This document shows positions 34,765-43,011 of a DNA stretch of 64,000 bases, piece by piece (the stretch's first letter is position 1; every line of letters begins with the position of its first letter). The notes below the pieces were generated by a model. The model ran no database searches, was not told the origin of the DNA, and was given only the letters and a program-made list of their open reading frames with translations. The stretch is taken from contig JAPPDF010000001.1 in NCBI GenBank assembly GCA_028875575.1, positions 37,142 through 101,141 on the forward strand, given 5' to 3'. Both the position numbers and the translations under genes were made by a program. This stretch comes from Acidobacteriota bacterium (GTDB taxonomy: Bacteria > Acidobacteriota > Terriglobia > Versatilivoradales > Versatilivoraceae).

Positions 34765-34865
34765 GCCAGCCTACCCAATGTCAGACATTGGGGCTGGCGA
34801 GGGGCTCCGGCCCCTTCGAACCCCCGACTCGGGGGGAGTTCCCCCCTGACCCCCCAATCACCCCG
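34765..34865 (+). other. Candidate origin of transfer upstream of mobC
   Basis: Contains nested inverted repeats: GCCAGC (34765-34770) with GCTGGC (34793-34798) around CCCAATGTC-A-GACATTGGG (34774-34792), then GGGGC/GCCCC and CCCCC/GGGGG hairpins. This lies directly upstream of mobC, where oriT is found in ColE1-type modules. No nic consensus was identified with certainty. Confidence 0.45.
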
Positions 34866-34898
34866 CCCTCTTCCCCCTCTCCAGTGACGGATACCTCG

Positions 34899-35234
34899 AT
34901 GGCGCGAGATGAGAGAGCCACGGTGCGGGTGTCGGCCGCCGAGCTGGCCGAGTGGCGCGGCAAGGCGCGGGCGGCCGGCGTGTCGCTGTCCGAGCTGCTG
35001 CGCCGGGCCATGGCGCGGACCCGGACCTGGACGGCGGCTGCTGCCGCCGTCGAGCGGGAGCGGACCCGGGAGCTGGCCCGGATCGGAAACAACCTGAACC
35101 AGCTTGCGCGCTGGGCCAACACCTACAAGCAGGGAGCCGACGCGGTGGCGGTGGTGGCGCAACTGTCGGCCATCGAGCGGGCACTGGATGCGCTGTCCGG
35201 GGTCCACAGGAAGCGAGAGAGAGATGCACGTTAA
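34899..35234 (+). CDS. mobC: MobC-type relaxosome accessory protein
   Basis: A 111-residue basic protein. The N-terminus ERATVRVSAAELAEWRGKA is a ribbon-helix-helix-like DNA-binding segment, and the C-terminal RELARIGNNLNQLARWANTY is the signature of bacterial MobC proteins. It binds near oriT and helps the relaxase open the strands. The ATG at 34899 matches the family start; CGAT-rich leader sequence similar to that at 63420-63491 precedes it. It overlaps the relaxase start by 11 bases. Confidence 0.85.
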   Translation: MARDERATVRVSAAELAEWRGKARAAGVSLSELLRRAMARTRTWTAAAAAVERERTRELARIGNNLNQLARWANTYKQGADAVAVVAQLSAIERALDALSGVHRKRERDAR

Positions 35235-36720
35235 GTTCCTCGCCCGGGGATCGGGATCGGCAGGGGCGGCGGCCGAGTACCTGCTGGAGGAGGAGAACGC
35301 GGCCGGGGAGGAGCGGGAAGAAGTCGAGGTGCTGCGGGGGGACCCGTGGCAGGTGGCGGAGGTGGCCGACAGCCTGGAGTTCGAGCACCGCTACACCTCG
35401 GGGGTGATCGCCTGGGCGCCGGAGGACGAGCCCAGCGAGGACGAGATCGAGAAGACGCTAGATGAGTTCGAGAGCACGGCCTGGGCAGGGCTCGACGAGG
35501 AACGCTACGCCTGGTCGGCGGTGCTGCATCGGGAGACGGATGGAGGCGTGCATGTGCACGTGCTGGCTGCGCGGTGTGATCTGGAGACCGGCAAGAGCCT
35601 GAACATCGCGCCGCCGGGATGGCAGAAGGCCTTCGACGCCTTGCGGGATTCGCTCAACTACGAGCATGGGTGGAGCCGGCCGGACGATCCGCAGCGGGCG
35701 CGGGTGGTCCAGCCGGGGCACCGGGCGGGGGTGGAGGCGACCCGGCTGCGGGCCGGCCTGGCAGTCGAGCCCGAGCCGAGGGAGCTGATCCGGGACTACC
35801 TGGTCGAGAGGATCGAGAGCGGGGCCATCCAGGATCGGGACGGTGTCGTCGGGGCCTTGCGGGAGGCGGGCCTGGAGGTGCCCCGCCAGGGGAAGCATTA
35901 CGTTACCGCGCGGGACCCGGAGAGCGGGTCCCGGTGGCGCTTGAAGGGGGCGATCTATGAAGCGGACTTCCAGCGCAGCCGGTTTGTCGACCCGGCTGCG
36001 GGAGAAACTGGAGCGGGAGCGGCAGGAGATCGAGAGCGTGACCGGCAGCGAGCTGCGCAGGCTCGGAGAGAACTTGAGGCGCATCGCGAGCGAAGAGCGG
36101 CGTATCACAGAAGCCGCTACGGAGGAAGCGATCGGGCGGCTGCGCGGGATGCTGCTGTGGGGTTGGCTGAGGCCGCTGGCGATCGGGGTAGTGCTCTCGA
36201 TCGGCATCTGCGTGGGGAGTTGGGGAGCGATGAAGTGGTTGGGGTGGCAGATCCGGAGCCGGATCGAGACCAGGGCCTCCCTGGAGCTGGAGATCGAGCG
36301 GCAGCGGGAGACCGTGGAGCGGTTGCAGCAGAGCACGTGGGGAATCCGGCTGCAGGAGACTCCCAAGGGGCGGTTCGTGGTGCTGCCGCCGGGGACGCTG
36401 GACCGTCCGCCCTGGAGAGTGGGCGGGAGGCCTGCCGTGAGGCTCTCGAAAAAGTGAGGGAGCTCTATGACCGAGTTGGAACGGCAGTTGACGAAGGCCT
36501 TGCGAGAGTTGTCGGGGCAGTACGAGCGGGAACAGAAGCAGCAGGCCGAGCGGGTCGAGGACTTGCGGCTGCAGGTCGAGCAGCTCGCGAGGCAGGTGCG
36601 GCTGTTGGCCCGGGACTACAAGCAGCTCGCCGTGACCTTGCGCACTCACTGGAGGTGATGCGCCGGGCGGGGGCGGAGCGGGGAAGGGAGCGAGGTCGGG
36701 GCTTCGACCTCGGCCGCTAG
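35224..36720 (+). CDS. mobA: MobA-type relaxase
   Basis: A 498-residue relaxase. Residues 1-270 form the relaxase domain: LEFEHRYTSGVIAWAPEDEP, then HRETDGGVHVHVLAARCDLE (102-121), where the histidines H102, H110 and H112 are the probable metal ligands, and LNIAPPGWQKAFD. The rest (about 280-498) is Ala/Arg/Gly/Glu-rich and of low complexity, as expected because two other genes are read from the same DNA in another frame. In ColE1 MbeA the same nesting occurs. It nicks at oriT and leads the strand into the recipient with helper machinery. Confidence 0.82.
   Translation: MHVKFLARGSGSAGAAAEYLLEEENAAGEEREEVEVLRGDPWQVAEVADSLEFEHRYTSGVIAWAPEDEPSEDEIEKTLDEFESTAWAGLDEERYAWSAVLHRETDGGVHVHVLAARCDLETGKSLNIAPPGWQKAFDALRDSLNYEHGWSRPDDPQRARVVQPGHRAGVEATRLRAGLAVEPEPRELIRDYLVERIESGAIQDRDGVVGALREAGLEVPRQGKHYVTARDPESGSRWRLKGAIYEADFQRSRFVDPAAGETGAGAAGDRERDRQRAAQARRELEAHRERRAAYHRSRYGGSDRAAARDAAVGLAEAAGDRGSALDRHLRGELGSDEVVGVADPEPDRDQGLPGAGDRAAAGDRGAVAAEHVGNPAAGDSQGAVRGAAAGDAGPSALESGREACREALEKVRELYDRVGTAVDEGLARVVGAVRAGTEAAGRAGRGLAAAGRAAREAGAAVGPGLQAARRDLAHSLEVMRRAGAERGRERGRGFDLGR
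35957..36457 (+). CDS. mobB: MobB-type membrane protein nested in mobA
   Basis: A 166-residue protein read in a different frame entirely inside mobA. A charged helical N-terminus (RLREKLERERQEIESVTGSE) precedes one transmembrane helix LAIGVVLSIGICVGSWGAM (about 78-96) and a second coiled segment ELEIERQRETVERLQQ. This is the layout of MbeB/MobB of ColE1-type plasmids, which stabilises the relaxosome and may link it to the membrane. A purine-rich GGGGGCG lies before the ATG. Confidence 0.78.
   Translation: MKRTSSAAGLSTRLREKLERERQEIESVTGSELRRLGENLRRIASEERRITEAATEEAIGRLRGMLLWGWLRPLAIGVVLSIGICVGSWGAMKWLGWQIRSRIETRASLELEIERQRETVERLQQSTWGIRLQETPKGRFVVLPPGTLDRPPWRVGGRPAVRLSKK
36467..36658 (+). CDS. 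mobD: MobD-type coiled-coil protein nested in mobA
   Basis: A 63-residue coiled coil, starting MTELERQLTKALRELSGQYE and continuing with heptads up to RLLARDYKQLAVTL. It matches the MbeD/MobD small proteins, which start M-T-E-L-E-(K/R)-Q-L. GAGGGAG precedes the ATG 6 bases away, 9 bases after mobB, and the whole gene lies within mobA in another frame. Confidence 0.8.
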   Translation: MTELERQLTKALRELSGQYEREQKQQAERVEDLRLQVEQLARQVRLLARDYKQLAVTLRTHWR

Positions 36721-36846
36721 CTTCTCCGGGAGCTTTCCCCATCCAACGATGCCCCTTGGGCCAGATAGGCCACCCAGTCGTCCATCAAGGCGGCGCCGGC
36801 GAAAACCCACTGGGAGCTGTCACGACCCCTACCTATTGTAAGTTCT

Positions 36847-36864
36847 GGAACCTATAAGGAACCT
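36847..36864 (+). promoter_or_regulatory. Candidate integrase arm-type site, right
   Basis: GGAACCTATAAGGAACCT, one base different from the site at 19918-19935 and in the same orientation, 59 bases inside the right attachment site. Confidence 0.45.
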
Positions 36865-36922
36865 TTTTTGCAAAAAGATTGGATCGCAGCAGAAAGAATC
36901 TTATTCAAACTATTGATAATTA

Positions 36923-36998
<76 letters not shown>

Positions 36999-37342
36999 AC
37001 GAGTTACCCGGGAGGGATCGGGCATGGAGGGCGATCTGAGGGGCGTGTCATGCGTTTCGGTTCGCGTTACAGCTTCGAGTGGTTGTTCCCGGTAGCCAAG
37101 AGCGTCATCCCGGACCAATTTCGAATCCTTCCACCCGATCAACTTCTGACAGGGCAGCCTCATTCGTAGCAGCCCAGCCAGTACCCCAGACTGACCGATG
37201 CTTCAGAATGCCGTGTCTACCGCTGCTCAAATTAGCACGACGGCAAGCGATTGTAAACGACTTGCCCGCCTTCTGGACAGGCCCCCTCGCCTGGGTTAGA
37301 GTGACAGGCCACTGACATCCACCTGACCTCTTCGCCGATGGG
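36999..37342. other. Intergenic stretch, 344 bases
   Basis: Separates tRNA-Lys from the sugar ABC operon. Open frames are short and lack starts. It must hold the promoter of the tRNA (minus) and of the operon (plus), but neither is clearly recognisable. Confidence 0.5.
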
Positions 37343-38602
37343 GTGCCCTTGCGAGGAAAGAGCTTCTTCTTCACTGCCGGGGTCCTGGCTGCAACCCTGC
37401 TGTTGGGGGCGTGGCTGCACTCCACCCGAACCCTGCAGGCTCCCGCGGACCACCGGGTCCACTTGCGCTTGGCTGCGCTCTACACCAATCAGGCGATGGA
37501 GAACTACCAGGACCTGGTTGACGACTTCAACCGGCGGAATCCCGACGTGCTGGTGGAGTTGCAGGGCATTCCCGGAAGCTACTACGACAAGTTGCTGGTG
37601 ATGTTTGCAGGGCGCACCGCACCCGACGTGATGTGGATGGGCAAAGGAATGGCCCAGTTCGCCTCCCGGGACGCCTTTCTGGACGTGGAGGACGAGTTCC
37701 GGATCCCCCCGGGCGACTACTACGAATCCGTGCTGGACTGTTACCGTTTCAACGGGCGCCTGATGGGGTTTCCCCTGGGGGCCGATTTTGCCGTCATTGT
37801 CTACAACCTGGACCTGTTCGAGCAGGCCGGCCTGCCGCCTCCCGCTCCGGATTGGACCCTGGAGGATTTCCGGCAGGCGGCCAAACGGCTGACGGTTCGC
37901 GAGGGAGGCCAGGTCCGCCAGTGGGGCTTTTACGGTGAGATCGATCCGGGGGTCTTCGGGGCCGAGGTCCTCAGTCCCGACATGTCGGAGGAACGCATCG
38001 ACCGGCCGGAGTGGAGAAGCTACCTGGACTTTCACCTGAAGCTGATCTTCGAGGACGGTTCCATGCCCTCCCGACTGGAGATCCCGGGAGCCGGAATCCT
38101 GACCCGGCGCCAGGCCTTCTACCGGGGGCAGGCGGCCATGATCTCAGACGGATTCCACTTCCAGACCATGCGGGAAGAGATCTCGGACTTCCGCTGGGAT
38201 ATCGCGCCGGTGCCGTTGGGGGCCCGGCGGGCCTGCGCTTCCAGCACCCAGGGCTTTGCCGTCTCCCGCCACACCCCCCACCCGGCCGAGGCGGTGCGCC
38301 TGCTCAAGTACCTGGTGGCTCCCGAGAGCCAGCGGCGCATGGGGGGCGTTCTGGTTCCCTCCCATCGGGAAAGCGCCCGCCGGGCGATCGAAGACATGCC
38401 CGCCCCTCCCCACAACCGACAGGTCATCCTGGACAGCATGGAGACGCTCAACCCTTTTCCCCGACATCCCAAGATCAACGAGCTGCAGCAGGCTCTGGCA
38501 GAAACCACGCGGCTGGTCCTGACCCGTCAGCAGAGCCCCGAGGCCGGGCTGCGGGAGTGCGCCCGCCAGTTCCGGGAGATCCTGGGGAGGACCCATCCAT
38601 GA
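37343..38602 (+). CDS. ABC sugar transporter substrate-binding protein
   Basis: A 419-residue extracytoplasmic binding protein of the maltose/oligosaccharide type (SBP_bac_1). The GTG start at 37343 gives a short signal anchor (FFFTAGVLAATLLLGAWL). The mature part has LVDDFNRRNPDVLVELQGIP, RTAPDVMWMGKGMAQF and the second-lobe KYLVAPESQRRMGG, all typical. It would bind a sugar or glycoside. Its stop overlaps the next gene as ATGA. Confidence 0.85.
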   Translation: MPLRGKSFFFTAGVLAATLLLGAWLHSTRTLQAPADHRVHLRLAALYTNQAMENYQDLVDDFNRRNPDVLVELQGIPGSYYDKLLVMFAGRTAPDVMWMGKGMAQFASRDAFLDVEDEFRIPPGDYYESVLDCYRFNGRLMGFPLGADFAVIVYNLDLFEQAGLPPPAPDWTLEDFRQAAKRLTVREGGQVRQWGFYGEIDPGVFGAEVLSPDMSEERIDRPEWRSYLDFHLKLIFEDGSMPSRLEIPGAGILTRRQAFYRGQAAMISDGFHFQTMREEISDFRWDIAPVPLGARRACASSTQGFAVSRHTPHPAEAVRLLKYLVAPESQRRMGGVLVPSHRESARRAIEDMPAPPHNRQVILDSMETLNPFPRHPKINELQQALAETTRLVLTRQQSPEAGLRECARQFREILGRTHP

Positions 38603-39522
38603 GATCGCGGGCCCTCGGCATCGCCGCCCTCTTCCTGATGCCCAACCTGCTGGGATTTCTGGCCTTCACCCTCTTTCCGGTGGTGGCTTCCTTCGCCTTG
38701 AGCTTCTGCCGCTGGGACCCGGTGGCCGAGCCGGTCAGCGCCATAGAACCGGTCGGACTCCGCAACTATGTCGATTTGGTCGGCTTCCACAGCCAGACCG
38801 ACTCCGAAGGGCAGACCTCCTGGGTCGCCAACACCCCCCGCTTCTGGGCATCGCTCTACAACACCGTCTTCATGATGCTGGCCATCCCCTTCAACATGGC
38901 GGCCTCCCTGCTGCTGGCGGTCCTGCTGAACCGCAAGATGCGGGGCATGGCGATCTTTCGCAGCGCCTTCTTCCTGCCCTCCATCACCGCCGGAGTGGGC
39001 ACCATGCTCCTCTGGATGTGGATGTTCAACAAGGACATGGGCAGCATCAACCAGGTGCTGGCCTGGGTGGGCATCCAGGGGCCCGACTGGCTGCAGAGCT
39101 ACTTCTGGGCCAAGCCGGCCCTGATGCTGATGGCAAGCTGGGCCAGCATCGGCGGCGTCAACATGATCCTCTACCTGGCCGGGCTGCAGCAGATCCCCCG
39201 GGAACTGCACGAGGCGGCGGCCCTGGACGGGGCTGGCCGCTGGCAGCAGCTGCGCCACGTGACCGTGCCCATGCTCCTGCCGGTGACCTTCTTCATCTTC
39301 ATCATCTCCATCATCTCCGGCCTGGAAGGGGGGTTCGACGCCCCTTACGTCATGACCGGCGGCAGCTTCGGGACCACCACCGTCAGCCTCTACCTCTATC
39401 GGCAGGGGTTCGAGTTCTTCCGCATGGGCTACGCTTCGGCGGTGGCCTGGGTCCTCTTTCTGATCGTCTTCCTGTTGACCATGATCAACTGGCGCCTGGC
39501 CGAGAAACGGGTGCAATACTGA
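38599..39522 (+). CDS. ABC sugar transporter permease, MalF type
   Basis: A 307-residue permease with six predicted helices. The start RALGIAALFLMPNLLGFLAF is typical, and the EAA loop reads ELHEAAALDGAGRWQQLRHV (about 212-231) with the conserved E-A-A and G. It forms the channel together with the next gene. Coupled to its neighbours by 4- and 1-base overlaps. Confidence 0.9.
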   Translation: MRSRALGIAALFLMPNLLGFLAFTLFPVVASFALSFCRWDPVAEPVSAIEPVGLRNYVDLVGFHSQTDSEGQTSWVANTPRFWASLYNTVFMMLAIPFNMAASLLLAVLLNRKMRGMAIFRSAFFLPSITAGVGTMLLWMWMFNKDMGSINQVLAWVGIQGPDWLQSYFWAKPALMLMASWASIGGVNMILYLAGLQQIPRELHEAAALDGAGRWQQLRHVTVPMLLPVTFFIFIISIISGLEGGFDAPYVMTGGSFGTTTVSLYLYRQGFEFFRMGYASAVAWVLFLIVFLLTMINWRLAEKRVQY

Positions 39523-40427
39523 TGCTTAGCCGGACTAGAAGTGGCCCCCTGGTGGTCTACGGCCTGCTTGTGCTGCTGGCCGCCTCCATGCTGTTTCCCT
39601 TCTACTGGATGGCGATCACCTCGCTCAAGGGGAAGGCCGACGTTTTCTCCACCGAGCCCAAGCTGCTTCCCGGAAGGCAACTGGCCGAACGGGTGGTGGA
39701 CAATCGCCGCTGGTTCTTCCATTCCGGAACCGACAACTACAGCCAGTTGCTGGCCTGGCAGCGCCTGGTGGAATCCGGGAGCGGTCCGCGGGGCTTCAGC
39801 CGCTTCGTCCTCAACACGGTCTTCTTCGCCCTGGCCATCACCCTGGGACAGGTGATCACCAGCAGCCTGGCCGCCTTCGCCTTCGCCCGGCTCCGTTTCC
39901 CCGGCCGCAAACAGGTCTTCTTCGCCTATCTGGCCACCCTGATGATTCCCGCCACGGTCACCATGATTCCGTCCTACATCCTGCTGCGGGAGCTGGGATG
40001 GGTGAATACCTACCAGGCGGTCATCCTGCCCTCGGTCTTCACCGCCTACGGCACCTTCATGCTGAGGCAGTTCTTCCTGACCATTCCCAGGGAGATCGAG
40101 GATGCCGCCCGCATCGACGGTTGCAGCCCGCTGGGCCTCTACTGGCGTATCGTCCTGCCGCTCTCCACCCCAGCCCTGGCCGCCCTGTCCATCGTGGCTT
40201 TCGTGGGCTCCTGGAGAACCTTCATGTGGCCGCTGATCGTCAGCAGCACCGAGGATCTCTTCAATCTGCCGCTGGGACTGACCCTGTTCCGGGGGATGTA
40301 CACCGATCCCGACTGGCCCCTGCTGATGGCCGGGTCCATGGTCATGACCCTCCCCATGATCCTGGTCTTCATCGTGGGCCAGCGCTACTTTGTGGAGGGC
40401 ATCCGCCTGGGCGCCGTGAAGGGCTGA
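39522..40427 (+). CDS. ABC sugar transporter permease, MalG type
   Basis: A 301-residue permease with six predicted helices. The EAA loop is EIEDAARIDGCSPLGLYWRI (about 195-214). An extended periplasmic loop (about 35-90) between helices 1 and 2 is longer than usual. It starts within the TGATG of the previous stop. No ABC ATPase is encoded here, so a shared, distant ATPase (MsiK/UgpC-like) probably powers it. Confidence 0.9.
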   Translation: MLSRTRSGPLVVYGLLVLLAASMLFPFYWMAITSLKGKADVFSTEPKLLPGRQLAERVVDNRRWFFHSGTDNYSQLLAWQRLVESGSGPRGFSRFVLNTVFFALAITLGQVITSSLAAFAFARLRFPGRKQVFFAYLATLMIPATVTMIPSYILLRELGWVNTYQAVILPSVFTAYGTFMLRQFFLTIPREIEDAARIDGCSPLGLYWRIVLPLSTPALAALSIVAFVGSWRTFMWPLIVSSTEDLFNLPLGLTLFRGMYTDPDWPLLMAGSMVMTLPMILVFIVGQRYFVEGIRLGAVKG

Positions 40428-40449
40428 CCGCAATTCCCTCCGGGAGACC

Positions 40450-41505
40450 ATGCCAGACAGCCGACAGGACAAGAACCGCTGGTTGAGGCGCCGCCGTCAG
40501 TTGACCCGCCGCTACCGCCGGTGCCTGGGCATCGGCCCGGAGCGGTGCGAGCTGCAAGCCGAGATCGTCCGCGAGGAGGCCGGGGAGGATTGGGTGGCCC
40601 AATGGATTCGGTTCACCAGCGAGCCCGGCGAGCGGGTTCCCGGACTGCTGGTCCGGCCGGCGGGCGCCCGCAAGCCCCTGCCGTTGATCCTGGTGCTTCC
40701 GGGGGGACATCGGACCAAGGACCTGGCGATCTTCGGCCACGAGCAGTGGCCTCTGCCCTTTGCCGTCGAGTCTCCCCACCATCGGTTTCCGGTCGAGAAT
40801 CTGGGGAACCACGAGCCCCTGCCCCTCACAAGGCTCCTGGCTCACGGGTTCGCCCTCATGAGCATCGACTGCCGCGTGTTTGGGGCCAGGGCCGGTCCGC
40901 GCCCGGACAGCGCCGCCGACCGGGCCGCCTTCACCGCGGCTTCCCACGCCCAGTACCACTGGCTGATGCGCAGGGCCCTCATCGACGGCCGCAGCGTAGC
41001 CGCCATGGAGGTGTGGGACGCGATCCGAACCCTGGACTACCTGGAGACCCGCGATGACATCGACCCCCGGCGGCTGGGTGTCATGGGCTGGTCGATGGGC
41101 GGCAACCTGGCCTGGCAGACCGCCATCGCGGAACCCCGGATCAAGGCCGTCTGTACCGGCAGCTGCCTGATCACCTTCGAGGCGGCCCTGGAGCATGAGC
41201 GGGACGCGGGCTGGTATGCCTGGATCCCGGGCGTTCGCCGCTGGACGTCGCGGCAGGAGTTGTTCAGCCTGATGGCTCCCCGACCCCTGCTGGCCTTTGA
41301 AGGGGACAGCGACTTTCCGCGGGAAGGCGTCCAGCCCATGCTGGATGAGGCCAGGGAAAAGTACGCGCTGCTGGACGCCGGCGATCGCTTCCGCTGCGTG
41401 TGGTACTCTGGGGGCCATGGAGCCTACCTGCGGGACCCGGCCACCCTGGAGGAGATCGGCGGCTGGTTCGCGCGCCACTTGAGTCGAGGTGCCAAGGTGC
41501 CATGA
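40450..41505 (+). CDS. Alpha/beta hydrolase, acetyl-xylan-esterase/DLH-like
   Basis: A 351-residue cytosolic alpha/beta hydrolase. The nucleophile elbow is GVMGWSMGGNLA, with the Ser in the GWSMGG motif; the acid is likely Asp in FEGDSDF and the base His in YSGGHGAYL. PLILVLPGGHRTKD supplies the oxyanion region. Probably removes acyl or similar ester groups from the imported saccharide. It overlaps the next gene by ATGA. Confidence 0.75.
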   Translation: MPDSRQDKNRWLRRRRQLTRRYRRCLGIGPERCELQAEIVREEAGEDWVAQWIRFTSEPGERVPGLLVRPAGARKPLPLILVLPGGHRTKDLAIFGHEQWPLPFAVESPHHRFPVENLGNHEPLPLTRLLAHGFALMSIDCRVFGARAGPRPDSAADRAAFTAASHAQYHWLMRRALIDGRSVAAMEVWDAIRTLDYLETRDDIDPRRLGVMGWSMGGNLAWQTAIAEPRIKAVCTGSCLITFEAALEHERDAGWYAWIPGVRRWTSRQELFSLMAPRPLLAFEGDSDFPREGVQPMLDEAREKYALLDAGDRFRCVWYSGGHGAYLRDPATLEEIGGWFARHLSRGAKVP

Positions 41506-42935
41506 CACGGCTTCTCTTCTTCGACGACACCCAGCTTCTGGAGAAGCAGGGCCTGGAGCGCCGCATGGGCCGGCCCGACCCGGTTCCCGAAGCCACCTTC
41601 CAGGTTCCGGGGATCGACCTCGGGTTTGCCTATCCCACCGTCTTTCCCTGCCGCGAAGCCGGGGGATGGCGCATGCTCTATCAGTCCCTGAGCGGTCTGC
41701 AGAGCAACAAGGATCCGGCCCACTTCGTGCCTTCGGCGGCGGATTCGAGTGACGGCGTCCACTGGAGGGTCCCCGACTTGGCAGCCTCGGTGCCGCTTCC
41801 GGACCGGTTGCTGCCCAACCAGGTGGGAGCGGCGCCTCTGAACCGCTTCGGAGAGTGGGGCCCCTGTTATTACGACGAACGGGCCCAGGATCCCCGGCAG
41901 CGGATCAAGGGGTTCGTCTGCAAGGGCCACGGACCCGGCACCGGCAAGAAGGACTCCTGGATCGTGACCTCCCCCGACGGGTTGACCTGGAACGATCCGA
42001 AGGGGCCCCTCTGGCATCCCTACGGCAGCGACCCCGCCGTCTGCGCCTTCTGGAACCGCTACCGCGACAGCTACGTGCTGGCCATCCGTCCCAAGAACGG
42101 CGACCGGCGCATCGCCCTCATGGAAACCCCGGACTGGAAGGAGTTCTCCCGGGTCGAGCTGGCCCTCTCCCCCGACGGACTGGACCCCGACCTGGCCGAG
42201 CTCTACGGCATGCCCACCTTCCCCTACGCCAACCTGTTCATCGGGTTGCTCTGGATCTACCGGACCCAGATGAGGACCGCCCAGCACGGCAAGTTCCAGG
42301 GGGGTCGGATCGATTGCCAGTTGGCCTACAGCTACGACGGCTGGCACTTCCAGCGGGGGCCGAGGGATCCCCTGGTGGCCAATGCCGACCCGGGCTGGAT
42401 CGGGGCGGGCTGCATCCTGCCCTGCAGCCTGATTGCGACCGAGAGCGAGATCCGCCTCTATTCCTGCGCCAGCGCCCACGAGCATGCCGTCTTTGACAAA
42501 CACTCCCCCCAACGGTCGGCCATCCTGATGCACCGGCTGAGGTTGGATGGATTCATCTTTCTGGAAGCCGCTTCAGGGCAGGGCCGGCTGAAGACACGAG
42601 CCCTGCTGGTTCAGGGGGAACGACTGAGCTTCAACGTGCAGGCGCCCGACGGTCAGTTCCTGGTGGGAATCACCGACGCCGACGGCAATCCCATCCCGGG
42701 CTACGGCCTGGAGGATTGCAGCCCCTGCAGCGCCGACAGCACTGGCTGGGTTCCCCGATGGAAAGACGACGCCCGCTTCGGTAGTCTTAAGGGCCGGGCC
42801 GTACAGTTGGAACTGGAACTCAACGGCGGGCGGCTCTATGCTGTCAGCGGGGACTTCCAAATGCTGTCCGCCAAGGAGGGGATGCGCTACATGAGGTTCG
42901 GCACTCCCCCCGACCCGAGCCGTTGGGGGCCCTGA
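41502..42935 (+). CDS. Glycoside-hydrolase-like five-bladed propeller protein
   Basis: A 477-residue protein without signal peptide, related in pattern to GH43/GH32/GH130-type five-bladed propellers: repeated S-x-D-G-x-x-W (SSDGVHWRVP, SPDGLTWNDP, SYDGWHFQRG) and GPCYYDERAQDPR with the acidic YDE. The C-terminal part is a beta sandwich of about 120 residues (GQGRLKTRALLVQGERL). It may cleave or bind a sugar substrate brought in by the ABC importer. Family assignment is tentative. Confidence 0.6.
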   Translation: MTRLLFFDDTQLLEKQGLERRMGRPDPVPEATFQVPGIDLGFAYPTVFPCREAGGWRMLYQSLSGLQSNKDPAHFVPSAADSSDGVHWRVPDLAASVPLPDRLLPNQVGAAPLNRFGEWGPCYYDERAQDPRQRIKGFVCKGHGPGTGKKDSWIVTSPDGLTWNDPKGPLWHPYGSDPAVCAFWNRYRDSYVLAIRPKNGDRRIALMETPDWKEFSRVELALSPDGLDPDLAELYGMPTFPYANLFIGLLWIYRTQMRTAQHGKFQGGRIDCQLAYSYDGWHFQRGPRDPLVANADPGWIGAGCILPCSLIATESEIRLYSCASAHEHAVFDKHSPQRSAILMHRLRLDGFIFLEAASGQGRLKTRALLVQGERLSFNVQAPDGQFLVGITDADGNPIPGYGLEDCSPCSADSTGWVPRWKDDARFGSLKGRAVQLELELNGGRLYAVSGDFQMLSAKEGMRYMRFGTPPDPSRWGP

Positions 42936-43011
42936 TGAGATTGCGGATTCCCATCTCGCGGGACCATTTCAGCCGACGACCTCCTCTGCGCTACCTGCCC
43001 AGGGAGCAGCC

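Noticed and set aside
38527..39516. Long minus-strand reading frame opposite the ABC permease genes
   Set aside because: His/Gln/Gly-rich low-complexity translation, opposite an intact gene; an artefact of high GC.
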